DNA from: Nigrospora sphaerica
Lineage: Eukaryota; Ascomycota; Sordariomycetes; Amphisphaeriales; Apiosporaceae
Direction of reading: 5' to 3'
Assembly: GCA_018287875.1 (NCBI GenBank)
Contig: JAGVVL010000008.1
Span: forward strand, 1-64,000
DNA length: 64,000 nucleotides
In this document: piece by piece, positions 14,327 to 25,654 of the stretch
Layout of the letters: every line of letters starts with the position of its first letter
Position numbering within the stretch: position 1 is the stretch's first letter
Translations under genes and position numbers: made by a program
The notes under the pieces: model-generated
Told to the model about the DNA's origin: nothing
The model's input: only the letters and a program-made list of their open reading frames with translations
Database searches by the model: none

Positions 14327-15466
14327 ATGTCCGACCAAACGCTCACGAAGGTCCTGCTCGTCAGCAAGTACGACTGGCCTGATTGGTACAACTCGCTTCG
14401 GAGAGGAGCTGAAGATCGACGTATCTGGGATTACATCAACCCAGACGCGGAGCCTAACAGCTACATCAACACTCCCCAGAAAGGCCAGTCTACCAGGAGC
14501 CTCAAGGAGCGAATTCAGACTCTCCGACTGCACTGGACGCAGCAGAGAGGCGCTTTCAACGAGAACTGCGAACCTTTGCCGCCGACACAAGCACTTGGAA
14601 CACTCTCAACAACCATTATCTGTTTCTGACCGAATGGGTCAAGCAGACGGTCAAAAAGGAGTATCTCACGGCAGCTTACGGACGCATCGAAGCCCAGGAG
14701 AAGAAACTCGAGCTTGTCAGAATGGCTACCGATGCCACCGCTGCTATTGAGAGTGGAACGACCACGACTGTCGAGCGAAGCAAGACCAACACGCTCCAGA
14801 AGCTGCTTAAGGAACTAAGGAAGCAGTATCAGCCGGCGGACTCCTCTGTCCTCTCCGCAATACAAGAACGCTACCAGCGAGTCCTGACAAGCGCGTCAAA
14901 AGGGGATCTCTCCAGAAGCCTGGCACGCCGAGTTCACCGCTATTCACGCTCTCGCCGATGCCCATGGGATCCCTGAAGTGCAAGGCGCACTTGCAATAAA
15001 GGCGTTTCTAAAGGCAGTTCGTGAGCGCATGGCTCCACAATGGGCTCAGATTCAATTGGACGATATCCTCAAAGCCGAAGTGACGGGAAAGGAACTACTC
15101 ACGCTAACTCAGCTGAGCTCCATCTTTCTTGAGCAGGTGACTTCTTCTAGCACGCTAGACAGACGTCACAAGTCATTCGCCACGTTAGGAGATCAAGGAG
15201 AAGCCCATCAGACCACCTCACAGGCGAGAAAGCGGAAGAATGGCACTTTACACGCCTGTCCCTGCCTGCCTCGCGGAGAGAAGCACCAATGGGAACCCAG
15301 GGTGTGCAGACGTCTCCAGTTTGCCCTGAATGGCTCTGCGGACCTCCTACCTAACGGAGTCAAGTTCCGAGGCCTCACCAACGCTAAGGCAAAGGAAATA
15401 CGAGAAAGAGCCATGTCCAATCACCGGGCACACTCCGCAAGCTCATCGAGGGAAGAAGCCGGGTGA
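14327..15466 (+). pseudogene. copia gag (nucleocapsid) region, frameshifted
   Basis: Starts at ATG 14327 after a short leader. Reads MSDQTLTKVLLVSKYDW, then needs a frame change near 14525 to continue as LDAAERRFQRELRTFAADTS and TEWVKQTVKKEYLTAAYGR, and another near 14910 to reach EAWHAEFTAIHALADAHGIP. A Cys/His cluster CPCLPRGEKHQWEPRVC lies near 15261-15311, a variant of the fungal copia knuckle. At least two frameshifts separate the pieces, so a full Gag is not encoded as written. Confidence 0.75.
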
Positions 15467-18400
15467 GGAAGCAGGACAGACCACCTCTGAACCGTTCGTC
15501 GCGGTTACTATCGTCCCTGAGACCTTTCCCATGCCTGCCAACATTAACCTGGCTGTTACCGCTCAAATCGGCCCGCACAACCTCTCACAGTCGACTGTCG
15601 TTGACAGTTGCGGTTCCTCGCACATTGTCAACTCTATGGAGCTACTTGAGAGGGAAGCTACACTCCTGCGCGTCCTGGATCAGTTGTGGAGGCAGGTTCG
15701 TCGGCCTTTTCCATCAAGGGATCAGGCACAAGGATCCTAAGGGGCTTACTGAATAGTCCCAAGGGTGGCAAGGTAGACCTGGTGCTACATGACGTGCAAC
15801 TAGTCGAAGGATTCCACACCAACATCATCTCAGAGGCGAAACTCCTGAAAGCAGGGATCTGGTACCATGGCAGAGAGTGCTCTCTACGCTATGGTGAGCA
15901 CGGAGAAGGCGTCCTGGTGCGAAAGTTGGAAAGAGTAGGCAACCTTACGTTCTTCGAATACAAGCCTCTTTACTCCTACTTTCTTTCGCCTCTCAAGTCA
16001 TCTCCGCACCGGCTGGGACAGTGAGAGCGTTTCCCGCTATACGAAAAGCACCCACGGGTGAAGCTCAACAAACAAGACCAAGGATACGGATGGATTCTGA
16101 GGCACTCTGGCATGCTAGGGCTGGACACCTAGGCCGAGATGCGCTCAGAAACTCGCTGAGAGAGGACAGAATGTCGCTTTCAAAGGCGAGACGCTCACGG
16201 AGTGTGAGACTTGCCGACTTACGGACGCCAGACGACTTATCAGTCGAATTCCAGCAGAAAGAGCCCCAAGACCATTCTTTAGGGTGCTCTGGGACCTATT
16301 TGACTATCCACGTGGGTATGATGGGTCTCGCTGGTTAATAGTCCTGAAGGATGATTACAGCGGAAAGCTTTGGTCGTTCACTTCGCCTACCAAGTCACAC
16401 ACGTAGCTATTTCGAATACTGCGAAGCTTCGAAAGGCATGTCCTCAGGCGCTACAACCTTCACATCGCAATCCTCAAGCACGACGGGGAGAAGGGGTGAT
16501 AGCAATCCAGGGCATGACCGAATATGAGCGTTGGGCAGAGGAGGAAGGAATCGAACTGGAGATATCCCCTCCGAACACCCATGAGCCGAATGGGGGCTCA
16601 GAAAGAGCAGGTCAGGAGGTCATCAATAGGGCACTGAAGCTAAGGGAGCACGCCAAGCTACCCGAGGCGCTCTGGCCGGAAGCAACGAGAGCGGCAACGA
16701 AGCTCATCAACATGTGCCCATCACAGGCGCAACGCTTCCGAAGCCCAGATGAGGTGCTAGACTCCTGGTTTTTGCAGAATGAGGAGCGGTACAGCCCAGC
16801 TCAGGTGCGTGACATCCACGCAGACCTGCGGCCAGACTGGTCTGGGATATACGTGTTCGGCTGTAAAGCGTATGCGTTACACCAGAGACGAGCGGCTGGG
16901 CTGGACCGACGAGCGTTCAAAGTTCAACCAAGGGCTCAGATCGGTTATCTAGTAGGTTACGCCGCTAGGAACATCTACAGGATCTGGTTGCCCAAGCACG
17001 GCAGAGTCATTCAGACGCGAGACGTCACCTTCGACGAGACGCAGTTCTATTCTAGCCGAGACTCGCAACGTCTTGAGCCAGAGGCGATAGAATATCTGGA
17101 AGTTCAGCCCTCAGAGATCCCATTGAGCGAAGCAGGCTTTACAAACGAGTCGATGCCGCTCTGGGAAGCTCTTGACGAGCTAGACGACGCCATAAGTCCT
17201 GAAACACGTCCCGACTCCACTCGAGAGGCTCATCTCGTGGACTCGGGGTGCCGGACACACCTGAGGGACCAGTCGACAAGAACTCGGGGGTGAGATGCGC
17301 ACCTGAAGACATCCAAGGAATTCATGGGCCTAGGATGTCGGATGCACAGACAGGACTTCTTACGCCTGGTCGCCAGTCAAGTGAGCCGGAGGGCGAAAAC
17401 AGCATGCTTTACCCTACGGAACACCTCACAAGCGAACCACGGCATAGATCCAGTGATCACCAGCCAGTTGCAACTGCTGGAGAGTCAGGGTCAGAAAACA
17501 CGGGACGAGCAGCAGAGCGGCCACTCTCAGGCTCACCCGAAGTGTCAGAACCAGCAGGCATCTCGGCGCGCAGGCCGACGAGCTCAACTGGGACACCAGA
17601 CCGGAGCAGCTCCTCAGAGACTGCATGGTCAGTCTCCAGACCAGAGGATAACTCTCAGAGACTGCAAGGTCAGACTCCAGAGACGGATCTACAAGAAGAG
17701 ATCCATGACGAAATTATTGTTCGGCCTCTTGACGAAGAGACGGACCAGAGACCGCCTGAGAGCCGCAGAGCAACTAGGGGTAGGAGATCCCGAGCCTCAC
17801 AGCCGACGCAACCGGCGAGGAGGAGCTCGAGACTCCAGAGAGAACAGGAAACGGATCAGCAGTCGTTCCTTTCGCTGCTATTCGGGCTCAAGGAGATAAC
17901 CCAACAAGAGACTGATCATCTCGATGCTCTCCTAAGCACCTGTCTCGCTAAGGAGGCCACAAACCAAGATGAGGACCTCCTGAGAACCATTTATGCGCGA
18001 ATATTCGCGTCAACACGGTCTCAAAGAGCACTTAAGGAGCTAGACGAACCAAGCGGACCGCAGGGCTTCGCACCTCCACCCAAGTCCTGGCGTGAATTAG
18101 CTACTCACCCCAGAGGAGATCAGTTCAGACAAGCTACCAAGCTCGAGATCGACAAGGCAGTGGCTATGAAAGCCTGGGAGGAGGTTTCAGACGCTCCCTC
18201 GCTTCAAGCTGCCCTTGAAATGGGTTTTCACCGATAAATTCGATGAGAACAATAAGCACCTTCGCTGCAAAGCAAGGATCTGCGTGCGAGGAGATAAGCA
18301 GATTGTCACTTCATTAGCCAGCACGTACGCTGCCACGCTAGCCTCGAAGTCCTTCAGGATTATCATGGCCCTAGCAGCCTACTTCGACTGGGAAGTCAGA

Positions 18401-19692
18401 CAGTTCGACGTTGTTAACGCATTCCTGAACGCACTTTTCGCAGAAAACTCGAACCAATCTTCGTGGAACATCCACCAGGCTATGAGAGGCCAGGATACTG
18501 TCTCAAGCTGAACAGAGCACTCTATGGACTCAAGGAATCACCTCAACTATGGTTCCGAGACTTCTCGAGCTCACTTCGAAGACTTGGGCTTGTTAGCACA
18601 CCTGAGGAACCCTGCCTGTTCTATAACGAGAAACGCACGATCTTCGTTGTGTTCTATGTGGACGATTTCCTAGTCTGTTATAGCCCACAAGCTAAAGAGG
18701 AGGCACTCGCCTTAATCGAAGCCCTCAAGGGGATTTATGAGCTAAAAGACCAAGGATCTGTGGGCTACTACCTGGGGGTCAGGGTCACTCGTAAGAGAAA
18801 CGAGGGATTACTCTGGCTCTCGCATGACAGCTATCTTGAGAAGATAGCGAGACGTTTTAACCTCCAGGACGACAAGTCACCAGCGACGCCACTCCCGTCC
18901 ACAGCCTTGGAAGCTTATCAAGACACTGCTCCAGCTCACCGAGTTAAAGCTTACCAGGAACGCGTTGGGAGCATCCTCTACAGCGCTATTATGATCAGGC
19001 CGGACCTTTCCTTCGCCTGCTCACAGCTATCTCGCTTCCTCACGAATCCAAGTCAAGAGCATCTCGAGGCAGCTGACTGGTGCATACGGTACGCGTTTAG
19101 CACTCGATACGTGTCGATACGCTACGGAATGAAGAAACCAGTGCAGTCTATCCCACAAGCGCTAGTTATCTCAACGGATGCTTCATTTGCAGACGATCCG
19201 GAGACGCGTCGTTCTTCCCAGGGATACCTCATCCAGCTATTCGGAGGACCAGTAGCCTGGAAGGCCAGCCGACAAGCGACAGTTACCACTTCCACCACGG
19301 AGGCAGAGCTTCTGGCGCTCAGCGAGACAGCCAAGGAGACCATGGCACTTCAGAGGCTATTCAGAGACATCCAACTCGTCCTGGACGTGCCTTTTAGCAT
19401 CTCCTGCGATAACCAGCAGACGATACGCCTTGTCATCGGCAATCAGGAGAGGGTATCTACGAAGCTAAGGCACGTTGATATACACAACCTCTGGCTCCGC
19501 CAAGAATACTCCAGGGGCTCATTTCAATTGATCTATCTCGCCACAAAGGACATGCCAGCCGACGGACTAACGAAGAATCTACCACGGGCGAGATTTGAGC
19601 AATTTAGAGCGACTCTCAACCTTCAGGACATCCGACAAGCGATTGAGGAAGCAGAGAATGGAAAACAACGCATATGGATTGAAGAATCTTAA
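15463..19692 (+). pseudogene. copia pol: protease, integrase, reverse transcriptase, RNase H
   Basis: Domains in copia order. Protease active-site region STVVDSCGSSHIVN near 15591. GAG-pre-integrase LWHARAGHLGRDALRN near 16107. Integrase core pieces DDYSGKLWSF near 16350, HDGEKGVIA near 16480 and PPNTHEPNGGSERAG near 16567. A Ser/Pro/Arg-rich linker covers 17250-17850. RT: RQFDVVNAFLNALF near 18400 and the catalytic box VFYVDDFLVCYS near 18650. RNase H: ISTDASFADD near 19168 and TTSTTEAELLAL near 19288. Ends LQDIRQAIEEAENGKQRIW, stop at 19690-19692. Frame breaks near 15690, 16020-16350, 16420, 18230 and 18455. The RT-RNase H part (18463-19692) is one clean frame. Confidence 0.88.
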
Positions 19693-19893
19693 AGCATCGT
19701 GGACAAGATACTACCTGCTGCTAAGAGCAGGGCTTTAGTATCTATAAACGCACCGACCCTGCTTTCCCTTCCTCTGAGCCTCCTTCGTGTGGTACTGCAC
19801 GCGAGGAGCGCGCTCCCTGAGCTCCACAATGGGGCCAAGCTCCGCAGGATTGTCGCCGGAAACACTGGAGGAACTGGAGCTCGAGCTCAAGTC

Positions 19894-20670
19894 CTACTTT
19901 CTCCGCTCGCCACGCCTCTCAGGCAGCTTGGTACGCGCACTAGGGCCAGGCGTAGGCGTCTCGGGCGCTGGAGAAGACTCAGAAGGTGGAGGGGAAGAGA
20001 GCGGCGAAGAGCTGTCGGACGCAGGAGCGCTGCGAGGCTCAGGAGAGCCCACGTCGCCTCCAAGAAGCGTGTGGTCATCGGGAAGGCCATGCAGGTCGCG
20101 CAAGCCCTTCACGGTTGCTCTCATGCGACGAATCTGAGGCTTCAAGCCTGTCAGGACAGCCAGCAGGAGAATCAGCAGCAAAAAGGTACTCACAACGTTC
20201 TGGACCGGGCGGTTCAGCTCACGCAACAGGGAACGAGCAGCAAGGGCAAGCCACTCGGGCACCTCCTCGCACTGGTGGTTGTTTAAAGTGCACTCGTAGC
20301 ACTTCAAGGCACCTGGCAAGCGAGTATCGTGGCAATGGCCACGAGAATGACGCTCGGCACCACGCAAACAGGGGAGACAGGGTGTGAAGCGCAAGTCACC
20401 TTTCTGGCGCCGCAGAATAGCCATCTCAGCGCGAGACGGGCTGGCGGCCTTGCGAGCCTTGTCCTTGGCCCTGGCGCGCTTGATGAGCTCTCTGGCGCGC
20501 TTGAGCTCCTCGGGGTCTATGTCGGACTCGCTGTCCTCGTGATCGCGGCCAGGCTTGCCGCTGCCCTGAAAGGCGCACGTCCGCCACTGCCCTGGCCAAC
20601 CGCTATGAAGCGAAAAGTTAGCAAAATGAGCACCAGAGAACAGGCGAGGTGCGAACAAACCGGCAGACAT
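19894..20670 (-). CDS. antisense ORF inside the copia element; Cys-rich, one membrane segment; function unknown
   Basis: A 258-codon intact frame on the strand opposite gag-pol, between the pol stop and the 3' LTR. It begins MSAGLFAPRLFSGAH. A charged segment (PEELKRARELIKRARAKDKA) follows, then a Cys cluster: LRFTPCLPCLRG with HCHD and GALKCYECTLNNHQCEEVP (CxxC, C, CxxC, C). A hydrophobic stretch VVSTFLLLILLLAVLTGL is the likely membrane span. The tail is Ser/Pro-rich (SSSPLSSPPPSESSPAPE). A TATAAA lies on the same strand at 20799-20804, 129 bp before the ATG. The frame is unbroken although gag and pol beside it are frameshifted. I recognise no enzyme family. It could be a retroelement accessory gene, a captured host gene, or less likely a chance frame. 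Confidence 0.6.
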   Translation of the reverse strand: MSAGLFAPRLFSGAHFANFSLHSGWPGQWRTCAFQGSGKPGRDHEDSESDIDPEELKRARELIKRARAKDKARKAASPSRAEMAILRRQKGDLRFTPCLPCLRGAERHSRGHCHDTRLPGALKCYECTLNNHQCEEVPEWLALAARSLLRELNRPVQNVVSTFLLLILLLAVLTGLKPQIRRMRATVKGLRDLHGLPDDHTLLGGDVGSPEPRSAPASDSSSPLSSPPPSESSPAPETPTPGPSARTKLPERRGERRK

Positions 20671-20798
20671 TGCTGATGATACTGGAAAATGGCGAGAAGA
20701 AGCTGGATGGATGGCCTGAAAGGCGAGAGAAGAAGTGCAGAAGACAGTGGGAAGCGCAATGATGATGATAAGGGGAAGAAGAAGCCGGGGAGGCTTCC

Positions 20799-20804
20799 TT
20801 TATA
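20799..20804 (-). promoter_or_regulatory. TATA box for the antisense ORF
   Basis: TATAAA on the minus strand at a plausible distance from the antisense ATG at 20670. It lies inside the element, away from the LTRs, so it would be an internal promoter. Confidence 0.4.
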
Positions 20805-21080
20805 CCCTAAGCCTCTGAGGACACGCCCCATTCGAAGTTGCTCACCGAAGCTGCCGGACTCGCGATGAATCCACCTGGGCAGCGAGTAACGGGACACTGA
20901 CTCACTCAGAAGCAGCGCGAGTTTAGACGACTAAGATATCGCTAAGCAACGCGTGCAGTGAAGCAGCACAGCGGCTCTCACCGACGAGAGGAGTCAAGAT
21001 GCGGACGTGCCGCATTCAAAGAGAGGAGTTGTGACTTCGCACGAGTTGCGGCTGCGAGGAGTTCTGACGTGCTATTGATC

Positions 21081-21140
21081 AGAACAACTCATCGTCTGAT
21101 CTCAATGCGCGGCTATTACTTACAACAACTCATCGTCCGA
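21081..21140. repeat. short direct repeat before the 3' LTR
   Basis: ACAACTCATCGTCYGATCT occurs twice about 41 bp apart, with one difference, in the non-coding stretch between the antisense ORF and the 3' LTR. Purpose unknown; it may be regulatory or packaging sequence of the element. Confidence 0.6.
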
Positions 21141-21247
21141 TCTTAGGGATGATCGCAGCCCGCAAGCGAAATGTCAAAGGATCGCTTCACAGGACCCTTA
21201 CCAAGCGATTTTCAGCCACACCGAGCGGATCGGTTCGGCTGAGGGTG

Positions 21248-21437
21248 TGTCGCGAGACGAGCCTATTGTCACTAACAAGCCTACCAGGTCACGTGACTTT
21301 ATGTAAGCTCAAGAGCCTAGGCTGTCAGGCGGGCTACGGAGCTACTATATCTACCTCTGGATCCTCAGATAGTTTTCCTTTGTTTTTCCTAATAGAACAA
21401 TTAGAACCTCGTTCCTCACGTCCCCTGAAGTGCGACA
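21248..21437 (+). repeat. 3' LTR of the copia element
   Basis: 190 bp, about 97% identical to the 5' LTR. The preceding TGAGGGTG could be a weak polypurine tract. Unusually, it is followed at 21438-21450 by the same 13 bases that form the primer binding site behind the 5' LTR. Confidence 0.9.
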
Positions 21438-21450
21438 GTTATGAGCCCGG

Positions 21451-22790
21451 TTCGCGCTTGGCAAGATGCCGCAGTGGTATGGTTGCGCTTCTCCTGACGC
21501 ACACGCACACCAGCCATCCTTGTCTAGTGGAATTCATTGCCCCACTAGACGATTCGGCGACCGAACAGTCAAAAGGACTGACCTTAGGCCGATTGCGGTA
21601 AAGGTAGACTACTGAGAAGCAATAAGGTCTCGAGTTCAGATCCTACTGAAAGCGCCCTCATAAGGAGGGCCCAGGAGCTCTAGAAGCTCACCGTCAGTAA
21701 GATCTGGGGGTGTGTCGCATATAAGGCGCAGTTACTGCAAGGCAATTAACGGGTCCGTTTTTGTGCCACATATTGTTTGTCCTTTGTGGCGCTGTATAGC
21801 CACATATATTCCGTATGGAATCTGCCGTTAAGGGCGTGCCGGAGTTGGTCCTGTAATATCGGTTCCAGCCTAAATGGTCTTGCCAGAACTGCGATGACGT
21901 TCGGTTACCTCTATGGAGGGAACGTACCGTCCCTGTTACTTCAACGCCTTTAATCCCGTGAGTATTACCGGCTAGCGAGTCATCGTGGAGCACTCAAGTG
22001 CTTTTACGCTGTCACGAAGTAGGCCCCGGGGTTTCCATCGCTTCATGTAAACCAGCTCGGACCAAACTCCAAGGGCCGACCTTAGAAGGTTCTAGAAGTC
22101 TTAGCGCGCCGCGGAAGTCCGACCACACCTATCCTACCATCAAACCGGCATTGCGTCTTGCGAGACCACTTTCTTACGATCAACCATCGTTGCACCCTCT
22201 CCGGTGGAAACATGGTCGCCTGCCATCTCGGTCCTCCGCAGCCCCAGTCCGCCACTTTAGGGCTCGTTCCTGACGACATAAGCTACTGTAGAAGTCGTTG
22301 TGCTAGCTTATGACGACGTCACCGTCACCGTCACTGCCACGACTGCCCACCGGGTCCCCTATCTTATCCGCCGCGCTACCGCGTTAGGTACTGTGGCTGA
22401 ATGGGAATCTCGGCTTGGCCGACCTTGTTCGCGCTCCCAGGAGCGGACTAACCTTGCTACCTAGGCCGACCGATAGTCCTTCGGGCCTCTAGGAATAAAT
22501 CTTAAGTGCTGCCGAAAGGCCTTAGGGCGGCCCCAAAGCGTCCGTGCTTCCGGAACGACCTTTTCGTGACTCGTGGTGTTGGGCCCCTCAGCTAGTCATT
22601 TTCCATGTGAAAGTCCCACAATACAGTCTTCGGCCGCAGTCAGCCGGAGATCATCAGAACTGGGCTAGTACTTGGAGAAAGGAAGATAAAAAATGAGAGA
22701 GAAAGAGAGAAAGGGAGACAACAATGCCCCCTCGAGGTTCTCCATCGTTGAGAGCGTGGCGTCATCGGAAGTATCAATCGGCAGGCCACG
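21451..22790. other. no recognisable gene
   Basis: Degenerate-looking DNA. It holds an inverted repeat CATAAGCTA...TAGCTTATG near 22274-22309. A stretch GAGTTCAGATCCTAC near 21634 resembles a tRNA T-arm box but does not fold with a partner. May contain the promoter or a first exon of the membrane protein gene downstream. Confidence 0.45.
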
Positions 22791-22856
22791 ATCATGATCC
22801 TCCCGCGAACCGACGGTGACATGTGGATGTCAGGAGAGATAATAGATTCTGCCATC

Positions 22857-24515
22857 ATGGCAGCGGATAAAAGGACTATGGTCGATCATCAGCCTGTCCT
22901 CACCACCCGTATCAACAGTTGGATACCACAGGATACTCCCGTCATGGTATTCAATGTTCTCATCAATCTGGCCATCAGCAGTATCTCCATATCACTACTC
23001 AGTCCGTCCCAGCGTCATGTCCCGGTGGCTCGCATGCAATTTTCTGACAGCAAGTGTACAGCCTACCGATGCGCCTATGTCAACAAATGGTCTCGGGTCC
23101 CCCTAACCATGTGGTGTATGTTGGCCCCATCCTCCGACCTATCGCCTTATATCTTCTTCAGAGTAGGCAGCCATTAATTACAATATTAAGTCGTCTTCAT
23201 GGTACTCGGAAGCTCCTGGTTATTCGCCTTCACGACAGCCGTGTTCCAGTACATCCTGAAATTTAACTGGAATTCCTTCGCCTGCCGTGCCACGACCCAG
23301 GCATGCATCGCGTTTTTCATAGCCACCAAAGCGAGTATTACCCCCATCTTTCTTCTGCCAAACTTCAAATCAATTTCTCTAACGCCATGCGAGGGAACAG
23401 GCGGTAAGCCAGCACAAATTGTTCCTGGGTTCATGGTGCTGAGACAGTCTATAGCTCACGTCTCTATTTCTGGTCGAGAGAGCGGTAGGTTTTGACGGTT
23501 TGTCGCTTTTGGTTAGAGTCATATGGCTCACAAAAGATAGCATGTCGTCCTTAGCCGCGGCCTCCTCGGCTAAAATCACGGCTCTGTATCCTAAACTACG
23601 TACTTGTGACAGGTAGGTGGTCAATGACCGGTGCTGCCGTGGGGGGACTGTGTCAACTAAGTCATCCGTGCAGTTGTTTACATCATTTGTTTCTCGTTGT
23701 ACTGGCCTTTGTGAGTCTTTTCTTCTACCGGTCCTGACATCTAGCTAACAACTTGATAATTCCCACAGTCACTATGCATGGATTCAAGATGGTGTTTGCG
23801 TCCTCGAGATTGAGCGCAATATCCTTCTCAGCTACATCGGCTGTGACGGGCTCTTCAATGTATGTCTTCAAAATGCCCTTAAGAGAAACCAGGTGATGGT
23901 TGTATGATTACTGTTCTTAATAACATGGCACTAGGTATATCTTACAACACTTTTCCTCCTTCCACTCTTAAGTAAGTTTCCGTTCGACCACAGTCTTCCA
24001 TGATCACATCACTAACGAACACAGGGTCGCACTCATTCATGAGGTCGTCCTCGGATTGGTCGGCAGAGCCTTTGAATTCCAATCTGAGGAAGCTCGCCCT
24101 GCGAACTTTCACCGGATCATGCTTGGCGCTGCTAAGCATCTCGGCGTAAGCACCATCCCGTGTAGAAATGCATGACTTGTCGTGACGATGTGCTGATACG
24201 TGAAAGTAACATGATCGTCTTCACTGTCTTCCAGACGGAGCCAATGTGGCTCTGTATGGTTTCGTGCCAAAGCGATGGTGAGTAATTGACGACGGGGCCC
24301 TTGGCCACGACTTGATCGAAGAAGTACATGTCCACTGAGTATAGGTGTCCTCAGTCCTTTTCACCTGCCTTGTGGTCCACTGGATCACGCCAGGCAAGAA
24401 TTCGAGCGAGGAGCTCGCCACCGTAGCTCCAGACGCGACGGTGGTCCCCAAGAACATAACTTCGAGCCAGCAGAGTACACCAAAGACATCCGAGCGCGGC
24501 GTCGCCGGCCCGTAG
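22857..24515 (+). CDS. multi-exon fungal integral membrane protein, possibly receptor-like
   Basis: Model: about 22857-23115, 23191-23612, 23769-23859, 23935-23971, 24025-24145, 24207-24277, 24355-24515. All introns have GT...AG ends and exon phases join. The protein reads DTPVMVFNVLINLAISSIS, then PLTMW/FVFMVLGSSWLFAF across intron 1, IAFFIATKASITPIFLLP, TQ-like VPGFMVLRQSIAHVS, SSLAAASSAKITALYPKLR, IQDGVCVLEIERNILLSYIG, VYLTTLFLLPLL, LRTFTGSCLALLSISA, IVFTVFQTEPMWLCMV and VLFTCLVVHWITPGK, then a polar tail. That gives about seven hydrophobic spans. It resembles uncharacterised fungal membrane proteins; a receptor role is only a guess. One base seems missing near 23455-23485. The start is uncertain: ATGs at 22794, 22815 and 22857 share the frame. 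Confidence 0.65.
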
Positions 24516-24737
24516 CACTTTCCACTGGAAATGAATCCTATGCGAGACTACCTACATATTCGGCAACAACCAGGGCCTGGGCCCCCTCCCCTGGGGAACT
24601 CGAACACGTCAAGAGGGAGGAGGGGACAACGGAGTTTAGACTCCTTGATTTGGAAAAAGTAACGACCTTCCCAGGGAGCTCTGGCGACAGCGTTTTATTG
24701 TTCTTCTTTCAAAGCACGTTTCAGCTTAGCACATTTT
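24516..24737. other. 3' flank of the membrane protein gene
   Basis: AT-richer sequence, probably terminator, up to the solo LTR. No other feature seen. Confidence 0.4.
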
Positions 24738-24742
24738 TCATG

Positions 24743-24938
24743 TGTGGCAATATGAGGCTATCACCAGTTCGCCTGTCAGGTCACGTGAGGAGCTACAGGG
24801 ACCTGATATAGGCCCTGTGGAGCATGTGGGAGCAATCCCCAGCTACGGGTATATAGACTGCCATCTCTGGCTCTTTCTTTGTCCTTTCTAATGGATAACC
24901 TTGAACCTATCGCTTGCCACGCCTCCCCTAGTGCGACA
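24743..24938 (+). repeat. solo LTR of a copia-related family, with 5-bp target duplication
   Basis: 196 bp, TGTGGCAA...GTGCGACA. It shares CAGGTCACGTGA, TATA and the CCTTTCTAAT...AACCTTGAACCT stretch and terminal GTGCGACA with the LTRs of the copia element, so it is related but a different subfamily. TCATG directly flanks both sides (24738-24742 and 24939-24943), the expected 5-bp duplication. Internal sequence was lost by LTR-LTR recombination. Confidence 0.9.
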
Positions 24939-24943
24939 TCATG

Positions 24944-25654
24944 TCATAGCCAATTGGACCGGTGTTGGCGATAGTTGTAGTAGCCCATCGCTAGGGTGGT
25001 CTGAGTGATGGGTGGTGAACTTACCCGACTCAGACAGGACGTGCGTGCAGCTGGTCCCAGACCAAGGCCCGCCCGTCGCATGTAGAGCCAAAGGCCTCTT
25101 TTGATGCCAGAGCCGACACGGGAGCAAGCCACGAGAACGGAACAAGCGAGGCAAGAAAAGGAGAAATCGCAGAAATAAAACACATGTAGATCAACCTCCA
25201 TCGCGCAAGTATCGGCACAGAGGATACCATGCCAGATGGTGACGTGCCACAATGCAGTGGCATCGCCAAAGGCAGCCTAACGGCACGACATGCCAACAGG
25301 AGGACCCAGACTACCGCTCTAGTCTCGATCTGCCGCCACAGAAAAAATGTGACAGGGGAGTTTGTATAATTAACGCGGGCAGTGAAGGCGGATAGGGTCG
25401 CCGAGGGCTGCTGCGGTCTTTCCCTGGGCCGTCGGCGGAAGAATGGTACTCTATGGATCGAATATCTGCAAGTTGCTATTAGCACATTTAGGGGTAATCA
25501 AGACGAGCCAGAAGTAAATGAAGCGGAAGGGTCGAGTGTGCCAGATTCGGTTGGCGCTTGGAAGAATGTACATCTTAAGATTGTCAGTGGCCCATACCGG
25601 CCAAAGGAGGAAGCAGGAGCTGACGGAACAGAAAATTACGGAGCAGAAGAGTCG
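24944..25654. other. no recognisable gene
   Basis: Short open frames on both strands without motifs. Ends where homology to the LINE ORF2 begins. Confidence 0.45.

Larger units (their letters stand above)
13989..21437 (+). mobile_element. Ty1/copia-type LTR retrotransposon
   Basis: Two direct 190-bp LTRs (13989-14178 and 21248-21437, six differences, about 97% identical) flank gag, then protease-integrase-RT-RNase H in copia order on the + strand, plus an antisense ORF before the 3' LTR. LTRs begin TGTCGCG and end GTGCGACA. Flanks show no matching 5-bp duplication (TATTT on the left; GTTAT on the right, or TTCGC if the extra 13 bp counts as element). The two ends may therefore not come from one simple insertion. 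Gag and pol are broken by several frameshifts, so it is not autonomous as written. Confidence 0.9.

Noticed and set aside
13989..21450. LTR length of 203 bp, including GTTATGAGCCCGG
   Set aside because: Both solo LTRs end at GTGCGACA with perfect 5-bp duplications, so the extra 13 bp are not part of the LTR.
21600..21680. Possible tRNA or SINE (GAGTTCAGATCCTAC box)
   Set aside because: The box fits a T-arm loosely, but no acceptor, D-arm or anticodon arm pairs around it.
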